Origin: Natrinema hispanicum
GTDB lineage: Archaea; Halobacteriota; Halobacteria; Halobacteriales; Natrialbaceae
Assembly: GCF_004217335.1 (NCBI RefSeq)
Contig: NZ_SHMP01000004.1
Span: 682,001-746,000, forward strand
DNA: 64,000 bases
Direction: 5' to 3'
Position numbers and translations under genes: made by a program. This document shows, in pieces, positions 7,761 through 15,511 of this stretch; the stretch's first letter is position 1, and every line of letters starts with the position of its first letter. The notes beneath the pieces are model-generated. The model saw nothing but the letters and a program-made list of their open reading frames with translations, was not told the DNA's origin and searched no databases.

Positions 7761-7947
7761 TTGCCGGAGACCGCACCTGTAACGGAATAGGGATGGCCGA
7801 GAGCGTCCATCTCGAGTTCCCACAGGGCCTGTCGGATTCGGATCATGATTGGCCACCTTCTGTCTGGAACTCCACGAGGAACTGGGGCGCCGTCGACCAG
7901 CGCTGAATACTCACTACTGGCCTGCCTGCGATATTGGTGGCCCAACC

Positions 7948-8073
7948 TTACTCTGGGATGTCCTCTCGACAAGCGATACAGAGATCGCCCTGCCACGAAA
8001 CGGTGATTTGGATCTCGCGCTCGGCGTCACAGCGCGGACAGTAGGCGATTCGTGTCGTTTCGTCGTTAGTCAT
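7948..8073 (-). CDS. Small zinc-finger protein (41 residues)
   Basis: The frame from ATG 8071-8073 has GGAGG ten bases upstream and encodes AYCPRCDAEREIQITVSWQG followed by DLCIACRED. Two CxxC knuckles spaced by about 17 residues make a zinc ribbon or treble-clef-like minifinger. It closely matches the second half of the protein at 18362-18577 (AYCPHCDDDRDIRITVPWQ, then DICTSCG). Haloarchaeal genomes carry many such minifingers, generally of unknown target. An AT-rich TATA-like stretch lies upstream at about 8135-8150. Confidence 0.65.
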   Translation of the reverse strand: MTNDETTRIAYCPRCDAEREIQITVSWQGDLCIACREDIPE

Positions 8074-8576
8074 TGCTTCGTTCCTCCATCCCCCGCCATA
8101 TTAGGCGGCGCTACACAACCGGCAAGCACCCACGGCTTATATTTTACTCAATTATCTATCAGTGCAGTACTCGTCGACATCCCGCCAGCGTGATCAGCGC
8201 CAGACAAACAGTCCCCACCGCGGTGGGCGTGCAAGCCACTTCCACGCGGTCAGCGCCAGCGGGAACCCAAACACGTATCAATTGCTACTTGTCTTGCTTC
8301 TGTATCATTCACCATCTGACGGGTTGTGTCCAGACTGCGAGGAGCGGCTGTTCACGCGGGCCGACGGGGAGCCATGGTTCCTCACACTACGTCCAACGTC
8401 GCGACACGGCTGCCGACGACTGAGCGTTACGGCGACTAAGACGATGACGGCCATCCGGCGGTGGACCGGCGCCCGCTGTGCCGACTGGCCGGTCCCGCTC
8501 CAGGGGTGGTCTATATAGCACTTTACTGACAACATAGCAACCTACATACATTAGATAGCCAACGCGTTGCGTACAG
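8074..8576. other. Region without a supportable gene
   Basis: A CxxC-containing fragment (GLCPDCEERLFTRADGEP) appears in the plus strand near 8325-8375, perhaps a zinc-ribbon relic, but it has no start and the frame has no conserved continuation. An AT-rich stretch at 8515-8565 may be the promoter of the small gene at 8577. Confidence 0.3.
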
Positions 8577-8693
8577 ATGACCACCCAGCATCCACCAGAG
8601 CAAACGTGTCCCCACTGCGAGCGCCACGGCACGATCCACACCGACAAACCGTGGTTGCCGGCTGTCTGTCTGGCCTGTGGCTGCCTTTGTTGA
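8577..8693 (+). CDS. Small zinc-ribbon protein (38 residues)
   Basis: The frame encodes MTTQHPPEQTCPHCERHG, then a basic stretch and VCLACGCLC before the stop at 8691-8693. Two CxxC pairs 16-18 residues apart are the typical spacing of haloarchaeal minifingers. It is unlike the other fingers here in sequence between the knuckles. Too short for a family call; confidence rests on motif spacing. A CTGCCCC/GGGGCAG hairpin at about 8710-8735 may terminate it. Confidence 0.5.
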   Translation: MTTQHPPEQTCPHCERHGTIHTDKPWLPAVCLACGCLC

Positions 8694-8839
8694 CGCCAGC
8701 CACTCCCCGCTGCCCCATCACGCGGCGGGGCAGCCTGCCTGCCCATCGTGAGCAAACCGGCTGCGAGAGTAGTGGTCGGGCCCGTCGCCAAGCCGAGTGC
8801 CGGCGGCCCGGCCACACCAGTCGCGGTCAGGGTACGCGC

Positions 8840-9177
8840 CAGCTGTCCCAGTGGGCCGGCGCTCGCCAGCGCGAGGTGACGATTGCCCGGCGACGCCTAT
8901 ATCGGCAGCGCAGCGCGTCGAGACAGTGATCGTCGGCGATCGCCTTGCCGACGTGCGCTTCTATGTCGCCGCAGCATTCCCAGATCAGGTGCTGACACTG
9001 CTCCAAAACCACCAGCCTGACGATGGACCCATTGGATGCGGCCGACTCCGCGTGGCCTGTTGCTGGGTTGGCCCGCGAGTTGGAGTGCCGCCTCGCATAT
9101 CGACCATCATCATGATTCCTTATCGCGACCGAACACCGGGTGGTTCCCGACGACTGCGCGGTTCTGGCTCTTCGCAC
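8840..9177 (-). pseudogene. Relic 1: terminase-like C-terminal fragment
   Basis: The minus strand reads LVVLEQCQHLIWECCGDIEA, then ADDHCLDALRCRYRR. The [LV]-x-[DE]-x-C-x-x-L-I-x-E ... DDHCLDALR pattern is that of the last nuclease-domain motif of large terminase subunits. Two related fragments lie at 10260 and 13434. The upstream part does not form a coherent domain. The terminase assignment is by pattern recall and not certain. Confidence 0.35.
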
Positions 9178-9225
9178 ACCGTTGCGCTTCCTCCAGCTAC
9201 TCCCGGATAGCCCACCTGCGTGGAG

Positions 9226-9825
9226 TTACTCGTCGGCTGCGTCTACCGGTACGGCTGATTTGTGTATCTCATTACAGATAGTCACAACAAATCCAGCAAC
9301 GGCTCCGTTTAGAAATAACCCATAGAGATCGACGCGTCCGATCCAACTCACATAAAAATGGTAGAAGAAAACTGGAACGGTTATCACTATGAGGATAACC
9401 GAGGGGATTTTATGGCTTATAAGTCCACGTAGTCGGTCCGAATATTCTGACTCGCACTCGGTTCGTTGCACGCTGTCGCCGTGCTCTCCTACATGGTGGA
9501 TGATCAAATATAGTGTCCCACCGACGAACAGACCCCCAGCGGCGCTTTGGATCGGTGCGATCAGTGGAAGGTTGATTCGTTCCAATGTATCTACTAATGG
9601 GAGTACAAATAACAGAAAAAAGATTGAAAATACGACGGCGGCATATCTCGCAGTAGGCCGCTCATTCAGCTTTCGTTTGGTTATTTTGAAAAGATCCTTT
9701 TTCTCCGTGTGGTCAACTGGCTGATCAGGGATCCAGGCGGTGATCAACTTTGGGATCGTTCGTGCTCCTCTTTTACCATATCTGACCATTAGTCCGACAA
9801 GGCACGTTGAACAGTCAGAAGCCAT
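9226..9825 (-). CDS. Hypothetical membrane protein, four helices
   Basis: I start at ATG 9823-9825 (MASDCSTCLVGLMVRYGKRG) and not at the upstream TTG. The 199-residue protein has four hydrophobic helices: AAVVFSIFFLLFVLPLVDTL, then AAGGLFVGGTLYLIIH, VILIVITVPVFFYHFYV and LYGLFLNGAVAGFVVTI. The N-terminal 55 residues are basic and cytosolic. No family recognised. It is an intact gene between two relics in the degraded stretch, AT-richer than its surroundings, so it may be recent cargo. Confidence 0.6.
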   Translation of the reverse strand: MASDCSTCLVGLMVRYGKRGARTIPKLITAWIPDQPVDHTEKKDLFKITKRKLNERPTARYAAVVFSIFFLLFVLPLVDTLERINLPLIAPIQSAAGGLFVGGTLYLIIHHVGEHGDSVQRTECESEYSDRLRGLISHKIPSVILIVITVPVFFYHFYVSWIGRVDLYGLFLNGAVAGFVVTICNEIHKSAVPVDAADE

Positions 9826-9837
9826 GTCGGTGACCAA

Positions 9838-10259
9838 GTTAGTGGATTCTGATAACAGATTCGATTAGTCTGTTCTATAAGCCGTGCCGACGTGGCGGCC
9901 TAATCGGTCGCTGACAGCCGGGCATACTCGGTATCAGGAACTGGCTGGACTGGTAGCTTATAGCCAGCTTAGATGTGAGTTGTTGGGCCCCAGCCGAAGT
10001 GACACCAAGACAGATAGGTCTCCAGCATGATTCGTGATACCCTCAGTGGCAGACTCAGCATCTCCCTCTCTGTCTTGCGACGGTGCAACCCGTTCCAAGG
10101 CACCGGATGGGTCCGGTGCGCAGGTGCTACGTCAGAGTGGCGTGCCACCAGACTGTTGGCAGACTTTGTGTCACTGGTCTGTCGATGTGGTTTTAGTTGC
10201 TACACGGCGTGCACTGATACCGCCGTTAGAACGGATCTTTCCTGAACTTTTCCGTCCCA
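9838..10259. other. Region without a supportable gene
   Basis: Plus and minus frames are short and mutually overlapping, none with haloarchaeal amino-acid composition. I see no RNA gene and no mobile-element ends. Confidence 0.3.
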
Positions 10260-10780
10260 GTCGCTTTCGTCTTCGACAGTGATCGTCAGCGCCCAGGTTG
10301 CCGACGTGGTCTGTCTTGTAGCCGAGGAACTCCCGGATCAGCTGCTGACACTGGTCGAAGACCAGCAGGCCAACCGCGGCTTCGTCGCCAGCCGCCGTCT
10401 CGGCCGCGGCCGCGGTCCCGTTCGCGCTCTCGGTCGCTCGCGAGCCGCCGGTCCCGCCCGGCACGCCACTCATCGTCATGATCACCTTCTCGCGGGTGCC
10501 ACCGGTGAGATTGCCGTCGGCCTCGAGGCGGTTGCACACCTCCACGATCCTCCCGCTTCAGTCGCGACCCCGTCGCTTGCCCGGCTGGGCGCGCTCGCGG
10601 TTACAGTCGCTCGTTCCGCGCGGTTTTGCGGTGTCAGCGAACCAGACCCGCCCATCCTTGAGGTGGTGCTTGAGCCCGGCGCCCTCGGCTCCGAGCACAC
10701 CCGATCCGGACGCCCGCATGCCGTCCGCGCGCACCGCTCGAGCCCGATCGTGTTCGAGGATTCAACGGACATCTGAGAGC
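10260..10780 (-). pseudogene. Relic 2: longest copy of the terminase-like repeat family
   Basis: Reading the minus strand from 10720: EGAGLKHHLKDGRVWFADTA, a frame break, RIVEVCNRLEADGNLTGGTR, KVIMTMSGVPGGTGG, then LLVFDQCQQLIREFLGYKTD and GADDHC, after which the frame runs into basic nonsense. The end matches relics 1 and 3; the beginning matches relic 4 at 14690-15030. It therefore joins the four fragments into one parent gene. LVFDQCQQLIREF...DDHC is terminase-like; the N-terminal part is not recognised. Confidence 0.4.
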
Positions 10781-10877
10781 GGCTTCCACAGGCAAAGTGG
10801 CACTACCTAAAACAGCGAGAGAGTCTCGCCGTTTACCGCGGGCGTGAATCGCGTCACTCGACGACGCGAACCACCGG

Positions 10878-11018
10878 TTACTCCCCGGCCGAAGTCTCCA
10901 AGTCGTCGGCGGCGTGGATCAACATCCCGCGCCACGTCAGACCGTGTTCGTTTTTCACGCGTTTGATGCGCTCATACTGTTCGTCGTCGGGGACTTCGAT
11001 GTTAACGTAGTTCGACAC
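10878..11018 (-). CDS. Small ribbon-helix-helix-like protein divergent from TnpB
   Basis: A GTG at 11016-11018 opens 46 codons: SNYVNIEVPDDEQYERIKRV, then KNEHGLTWRGMLIHAADDLE. An initial beta-strand followed by two helices is the ribbon-helix-helix arrangement of small regulators and antitoxins. It is divergent from tnpB with about 56 bases between starts. I recall similar small genes beside haloarchaeal IS1341-type tnpB genes, so it is probably part of the element and may regulate it. No ATG start fits. The ribbon-helix-helix call is inference. Confidence 0.6.
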   Translation of the reverse strand: MSNYVNIEVPDDEQYERIKRVKNEHGLTWRGMLIHAADDLETSAGE

Positions 11019-11074
11019 AGTGCCTACGAGAATCCGTAGATTTATGTTAGTTACGCTCGTGCACAGAAGTAGCG

Positions 11075-12355
11075 ATGAAGCGCACCAACGAGTTCGAAGT
11101 AGTTCCCCAGTCCGACGCGGACGAGGAGTTGCTTCGACGGCACTTGGACGCTTCAGCCGCTCTCTGGAACGAGATCAATTATCAGCGCCGAACCAACTTC
11201 GAGGACACGGACGGCGACGTTTGGGAGCTCGACGAGTACCGCGGACGGTACGGCGGTACGCTCGGCGCGTCAACCGTTCAGCAGATCGAACGCAAGAACC
11301 GCGAAGCGTGGCGCTCGTTCTTCGCACTCCGAGAGAAGAGCGAAGCTAACGGCAAGCCCGGCTTCTGGGGCAATCAAGACGAGGGTCGCGAACTGCGGAC
11401 GTACATCCGAAACACGTCGTACTCGGTCGAATGGGGCCAACACTCTCGGCTCGAGATTCTTGTCGGCCATGACCTGAAAGAAGAGTATGGTCTCGGGTAC
11501 CAAGAACGACTCCGACTCGAAGTTCGGGGCGAACCCAACTGGAAAGAGTACGACAAACAGGGCCGATTGGAACTGTATTACGACGATGTGAGCGAGACGT
11601 TCAGAGCCTTTCAGCCAGTCACAATCGACAATTCTCGACTGGCACAACCACTGGCGGACGAAACCGCCGCTCTGGACATCGGCGCGAACAATATCGTCGC
11701 CTGTACGGTTTCAACCGGCGAGCAGTACCTGTACGAAGGACGCGACCTGTTCGAACGGTTCCGCGACACCACGCACCGGATTGCCGAACTCCAGTTGAAA
11801 CTCGAGGAAGGGCAGTACAGTTCGAAGCGAATCGACAGGCTGTATCGGCGTCGGACCCGACGACGCGACCATGCACAGGACGCGCTCTGCCGGGATCTGA
11901 TCGAACGCCTGTACGACCAAGGCGTCTCCACGGTGTATGTCGGCGATCTCACCGACGTACTCGAGACGCACTGGTCTGTTCGGACGAACGCCAAGCTGCA
12001 CAACTTCTGGGCGTTCAGGCGATTCGTCGGACGGCTCGCCGATACCGCCGAGGAGTTTGGCATAGCCGTCGAAGTCCGCACGGAAGCGTGGACCTCGCAG
12101 ACGTGTCCGAACTGCGGCTCAACCAAGGACACAACGCGGCATCAGGACACGCTCACCTGTCGTTGCGGCTTCGAAGGCCACGCGGATCTCGGCGCAAGCG
12201 AGATGTTCCTGAGACGGCACGAAGAAGTAGCACGGCCGATGGCACGGCCCGTGTGCCTCAAGTGGGACAGCCACGACTGGCTGGAGTCACCACGCTCTCC
12301 CCGGCCCAACGAGGAGCACACGAACCCGCAAGTTGCCTCCGTGGACTCGGCGTAG
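11075..12355 (+). CDS. tnpB: TnpB-like RNA-guided nuclease (IS1341-type transposase OrfB), altered RuvC motif
   Basis: The 426-residue protein has the TnpB layout: N-terminal wedge/REC region, RuvC-I as ALDIGANN near residue 211, RuvC-II as [14 protein letters not shown] near residue 293, zinc ribbon [11 protein letters not shown]...CRCG near residues 350-371, and RuvC-III as [12 protein letters not shown] near 377. In most TnpB proteins the second motif is [IV]-x-x-E-[DN]-L; here Gly replaces the catalytic Glu. I recall this YVGDL form in other haloarchaeal TnpBs, so it is lineage-specific, and the Glu in VLETHW might substitute. No tnpA is present. A hairpin right end follows at 12356-12412. 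The element is joined to a truncated gene downstream. Confidence 0.85.
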   Translation: MKRTNEFEVVPQSDADEELLRRHLDASAALWNEINYQRRTNFEDTDGDVWELDEYRGRYGGTLGASTVQQIERKNREAWRSFFALREKSEANGKPGFWGNQDEGRELRTYIRNTSYSVEWGQHSRLEILVGHDLKEEYGLGYQERLRLEVRGEPNWKEYDKQGRLELYYDDVSETFRAFQPVTIDNSRLAQPLADETAALDIGANNIVACTVSTGEQYLYEGRDLFERFRDTTHRIAELQLKLEEGQYSSKRIDRLYRRRTRRRDHAQDALCRDLIERLYDQGVSTVYVGDLTDVLETHWSVRTNAKLHNFWAFRRFVGRLADTAEEFGIAVEVRTEAWTSQTCPNCGSTKDTTRHQDTLTCRCGFEGHADLGASEMFLRRHEEVARPMARPVCLKWDSHDWLESPRSPRPNEEHTNPQVASVDSA

Positions 12356-12412
12356 CCGAGACTCCCAGCGAGAGGAAACCCCGGCATTCACGCTGGGGAG
12401 GATGTCATGGGC
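12356..12412 (+). mobile_element. Right end of the first TnpB element (candidate guide-RNA scaffold end)
   Basis: Immediately after the tnpB stop lies CCCCGGC-ATTCAC-GCTGGGG, a strong hairpin, followed by GAGGATGTCA, after which gene-like sequence of a different protein begins in mid-frame. This matches the structured right end of IS1341-type elements, from which the omega RNA scaffold is derived. The exact end cannot be fixed without an empty site. Confidence 0.45.
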
Positions 12413-12825
12413 GGTTCACGCTCGAGGACGCCGACGCCCGACTCAAAACCGGTGGCGCACCGCTCGAGCGGGGGGACCGGGTGACAGCGTTCGGCACCCT
12501 CACGGCCGAGTCGACCCTCGCCGTCGAGCGCGCGCTGACGCGCGACCCGGCCGAGACACGTTACATGCTCGTCGTCTCGGCGCTGGGCGGGCTCTTGGTC
12601 GTCGGCCGGTTCGTCCGCCACTGGCGCGTCGACCGGACCGCGCTCGCGTTCGTACCGCGCGAGCGATCGCGTGGCGACCGCCCCGACGACGACGGCCCCG
12701 ATAGGCGTGGTGCACGAGCGTGCGAGGGCCGGGCCGACCACTCGGCCACGACCGACGACCCACGGACCAGCACTCACCGCGACCAGCGCAAGCGAACTAG
12801 GGGCGGAGGTGGGCCGCGTGCCTGA
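12413..12825 (+). pseudogene. 5'-truncated membrane protein gene at TnpB element boundary
   Basis: In frame with coding character from the element boundary: RFTLEDADARLKTGGAPLER, GDRVTAFGTLTAESTLAVER, then one membrane helix (YMLVVSALGGLLVVGRFVRH) and ALAFVPRE. It looks like the C-terminal part of a small beta-barrel plus membrane-anchor protein. Its stop overlaps the GTG of the next gene (GTGCCTGA), so the pair was an operon. The start and first half are missing, apparently through the TnpB insertion or an associated deletion. Confidence 0.5.
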
Positions 12826-13324
12826 CATCTTGACCCACGTGCTCGTCAGCTACACCCTCGGCACGCTGCTCTCGTTTCGCTACGCGTGGCTGCGCCCGGC
12901 TCACGTCACGCTCGTCATGGCCGGCGCGCTCGTGCCAGACCTCATGAAGATCCAGCTGCAGGTGCCGGACGAGTTTGTCGCTTGGGTCCTCGGCGTCCCG
13001 TTCACCTGGAGTCCGATCCATACCCTCGTCGGCTCCGCGCTCGTCATCGGCCTCGGTGGGCTCTTCGTGGCGCCGGCCCAGCGTCCCCGCGCGGTCGCCC
13101 TGCTTGCGGTCGGCGCCGGCTCCCACCACGCCCTCGATCTCCTGTTGCTGACGGCGTCGGGCGAGGCCTACGCCGTCTTCTGGCCGCTGCTCGACTATCG
13201 CCCGCCGGCGGGGGACCTCTATCTGAGCAGCGACCGCTGGCCGGCGGTCGTCGCCGGGGTGAGTGCGTTCTGCGTCTGGCTCGTTGCCCGCCGGCGGGAT
13301 TCGGACCTGGCACCGCACGAATGA
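12818..13324 (+). CDS. DUF457/YdjM-type membrane metal-dependent hydrolase-like protein
   Basis: Starts at GTG 12818 (VPDILTHVLVSYTLGTLLSF). The N-terminal DILTHVL, then GALVPDLMKI and the PIHTLVGSA histidine motif near residue 70, with GAGSHHALDLLL near 105, match the YdjM/DUF457 family of inner-membrane proteins annotated as metal-dependent hydrolases. 168 residues, four membrane helices. The start overlaps the stop of the preceding truncated gene. The GC content is high, unlike the nearby relics. The biochemical role of the family is not established. Confidence 0.7.
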   Translation: MPDILTHVLVSYTLGTLLSFRYAWLRPAHVTLVMAGALVPDLMKIQLQVPDEFVAWVLGVPFTWSPIHTLVGSALVIGLGGLFVAPAQRPRAVALLAVGAGSHHALDLLLLTASGEAYAVFWPLLDYRPPAGDLYLSSDRWPAVVAGVSAFCVWLVARRRDSDLAPHE

Positions 13325-13433
13325 GGCCCGTCTCGTCACGGCCGGGACTCGAGACGTCGCACTGCGCTATTTCAACGTGAGGAGACCCGCCACAAGAACC
13401 TCGCGCTCGAGATTACTGCCCCGCAATACCCAG

Positions 13434-13712
13434 CTAGGCGTAGCGGAGCGCATTGAGGCAGTGATCATCGGCGGCCGCTGTGCCGACCTGCTCTTCTTTG
13501 TAGCCGCAGAACTCCCAGACCACTTCCTGGCAGCGTGCCGAGACGAGCAGCCCAATATGGCCCTCGCGAGCCGTGGCCGTGTCGACAGTCCGCCTCGGCG
13601 TCGCCGATATGGTGGATGACTGGATCCGCCGGCGTCCCTTGGTCTCTCAGCATGCTGGTTCTCACCGCCGAGACGACACGCTGGGCTGACGGCTCTGGAA
13701 AATCGGGACTCG
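13434..13712 (-). pseudogene. Relic 3: terminase-like fragment
   Basis: Minus-strand reading: VRTSMLRDQGTPADPVIHHI, then after a frame shift GLLVSARCQEVVWEFCGYKE and ADDHCLNALRYA with the stop at 13434-13436. The DDHCLNALRYA end is the clearest terminase-like motif of the repeat family. The relic ends directly against the zinc-ribbon/TRAM gene. Confidence 0.4.
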
Positions 13713-14204
13713 CTACGATTCCGTGTCGACAAGTTCTGCTTCGCCGTGGGTCTCGTCAATGGCAGTGACTCGGACTGTGGCTTCGATTGCCGCAGTATCC
13801 GCCTCGAGAAAGAGGACGAACCCGCTCTCCGTTTTGCAGACGAGCGTGCCGTCGGCTTGCTCGTCGACGATGTCGACGGTGACTTCGTCACCGGGATCTG
13901 GTTTCCCGCCGAGGGATTCACCACATCGCCAACAGGCAGTGTCGTATGCTGTACTCCCTTCGGGGGCGTTGTTTGCCCCGCAGCGAGGCGTCTCACATTT
14001 GATGAACGAGTCGTGCGTTCTCGGCTGGTAGCGTCCCACACCGCCTCGACGCGACAGTTCGCTAAAAACGTGCTGCTGGACCAGCGACGTGGGCGTCGCG
14101 TGACCGGCAATGGCGGCGCTTGGGTCTTGGTCGCCGACCAGCGGCACCAACCTCTGGAGAGTGGTGACAGTCGGCCGCTTCCAGCCCCACCGCCAGCAGC
14201 GCAA
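13713..14204 (-). CDS. Zinc-ribbon plus TRAM-domain protein (N-terminus uncertain)
   Basis: The last 115 residues are coherent: FIKCETPRCGANNAPEG and DTACWRCGESLGGKP form a four-cysteine zinc ribbon, followed by DPGDEVTVDIVDEQADGTLV and VRVTAIDETHGEAELVDT, the five-strand barrel of a TRAM domain, an RNA-binding module frequent in archaea. The first 45 residues (MRCWRWGWKRP) look non-native, and the true start may lie within or have been replaced. It is flanked by relics on both sides. Likely an RNA-binding protein; target unknown. Confidence 0.5.
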   Translation of the reverse strand: MRCWRWGWKRPTVTTLQRLVPLVGDQDPSAAIAGHATPTSLVQQHVFSELSRRGGVGRYQPRTHDSFIKCETPRCGANNAPEGSTAYDTACWRCGESLGGKPDPGDEVTVDIVDEQADGTLVCKTESGFVLFLEADTAAIEATVRVTAIDETHGEAELVDTES

Positions 14205-14412
14205 GAGGCTTGTATCCTGTTCTGTTCCCGTCCGTCGTCGGTCACCAGCGGTTTCGGTGGCCGTCCAGCGACACCATCTCGACCGTGCTGCCGCCGGTCT
14301 CGGCGATCGAGCGGATCTGCGAGCATCGGCACCAGCCCAGTGCTGGACCGCGCTCCATCTCCCGGTGCACTTGGCTCGCTGTCCTCGCTCATCGACTGGG
14401 ATACCCGGGGCC

Positions 14413-14536
14413 GACAGTCAATTGGCCCTCAAGTCGGGGACGTTGAACGTGAACGGCGATTACACGCCTGCCGAATTACTCGGTTAGAACGGGAGTCCAC
14501 TGACAAGCCTCGGGGCTTGACCCCGAGGTGGTTGAC
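14413..14536 (+). mobile_element. Orphan right end of a TnpB element (tnpB 3' codons plus guide-RNA end)
   Basis: The segment encodes LALKSGTLNVNGDYTPAELLG and stop (14485-14487), then AACGGGAGTCCACTGACAAG, a CCTCGGGG/CCCCGAGG hairpin and GTTGAC. The complete element at 34905-36367 has the same layout: SALKSGTLTVNGEF..., the identical AACGGGAGTCCACTGACAAG, a hairpin and TTGAC. No other part of a tnpB gene is present here. It is a deletion remnant that still holds the scaffold and end. Confidence 0.6.
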
Positions 14537-14641
14537 GTGGACAACGTGGAGTTCGACCCCGTACGCGTCGGCGAGTTCGCGGGCTTGTCTGATCACTGAT
14601 CGCGCTCGGTCTGACTGATCAATCGCTGCAACAATTGGCAT
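14537..14641 (-). pseudogene. uspA 5' fragment cut by a TnpB element
   Basis: From ATG 14639-14641 the minus strand reads MPIVAAIDQSDRARSVIRQA, then RELADAYGVELHVVHVN, the start of a UspA universal stress protein (beta-1, P-loop-proximal Asp and helix). The frame then runs straight into the TnpB right end at 14536. I could not find the missing two-thirds at the other side. Confidence 0.55.
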
Positions 14642-14689
14642 ACCGGTCAACTTTCGTCGAATAACAACTTAGGTCTGTGCTACGTCATA

Positions 14690-15030
14690 CCATGGTGTGG
14701 GGTTGCCAACGAGAGGGAGGACAGTTCAGCATCCTGCTGATGGTCATGATCACTGTCTCCTAGATGGCCACGTCCAGATTCCTGTCGGCTTCGGGGCAGT
14801 TGCACCCCTCGGCGATCCTCCCGCTTCGGCCGCGGCTCCGTCTCTCGCCCGGCTGGGCATGTCGATCTGGGTAAGCTCACGATCACAGTCGATCGTCCTG
14901 CGTGGCTTTGCGGTGTCAGCGAATAGGCCCGCCCATCCTCGAGGTGGCGCTCGAGCCCGGCGCCCTTGGCCACGAGCACACCCGACTCGGCCGCTGGCGT
15001 GCCGCCCGCGAGCACCGCTCGAGCACCTCG
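14690..15030 (-). pseudogene. Relic 4: upstream part of the terminase-like repeat family
   Basis: Reads, across two frame breaks, VLVAKGAGLERHLEDGRA, FADTAKPRRTIDCDRE, RIAEGCNCPEADRNLDVAI and ETVIMTISRML. These blocks correspond in order to the first half of relic 2. It stops where relic 3 would continue, so relics 4 and 3 may be the two halves of one copy separated by the uspA/TnpB/TRAM stretch. Confidence 0.35.
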
Positions 15031-15276
15031 TTACGCGCGGACAATGATGTGGTCCCTGATGTCTTGGATGCAACTGATGGGAACGAGGAGTCGGCCGTCG
15101 TCGGTTGTTTCAAAGTCCGCTGACTGACTCGAGAATCGCCCGTGGGGGTCGACGACGAGATGGTCAAGCGTACCCGATTTGACGTGCATTATGATATTGT
15201 GTACTATCCCGACCTCGCTGCCGTCTATTCCTACGACGGATTTCTGTCGAAGATCGCTTGCGAGCGGCTCGTCCAT
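15031..15276 (-). CDS. PRC-barrel domain protein
   Basis: An 81-residue protein that is a single PRC barrel: SVVGIDGSEVGIVHNIIMHV, GTLDHLVVDPHGRFSS and DGRLLVPISCIQDIRDHIIV. Haloarchaea have many free-standing PRC-barrel proteins, sometimes implicated in RNA processing or in assembling protein complexes. It is intact and codon-normal although its 3' side touches a relic. No operon partner. Confidence 0.75.
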   Translation of the reverse strand: MDEPLASDLRQKSVVGIDGSEVGIVHNIIMHVKSGTLDHLVVDPHGRFSSQSADFETTDDGRLLVPISCIQDIRDHIIVRA

Positions 15277-15477
15277 ACGAGACTGACACAGTTATCGCCA
15301 GTAAACTATGTTCGTCATTAAAGCAAATTGCAGTCATAGAACAGTCTGCTATACCGAATTTACGAGCTGGTAGACACAGGGATACACGACTGGAGTATGT
15401 GAGAAGCAGGTTCCGCCAGCGACGTCAGTGCCCACTTGAACTCACCATCACTACGCCCACACGCGTACCACAACCAC
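15277..15477. other. Intergenic region
   Basis: No gene seen. It separates the divergent PRC-barrel and NUDIX genes. Confidence 0.4.
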
Positions 15478-15503
15478 ATATTTTATGTTATAATATAAAA
15501 TAT
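15478..15503 (+). promoter_or_regulatory. AT palindrome over the NUDIX promoter
   Basis: ATATTTTAT and ATAAAATAT are perfect inverted 9-base arms (15478-15486 and 15495-15503), with TATA-like sequence in the centre, only nine bases before the ATG at 15512. This could be a TATA box overlapped by an operator; a start so close suggests leaderless or very short-leader mRNA. Confidence 0.4.
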
Positions 15504-15511
15504 CCTACTAT

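Noticed and set aside
13367..14392. 341-codon minus-strand frame
   Set aside because: Composition (Arg/Ser/Pro-rich, no folded pattern) is that of an antisense/out-of-frame reading across relic 3 and the TRAM gene; the TRAM frame is the coherent one.
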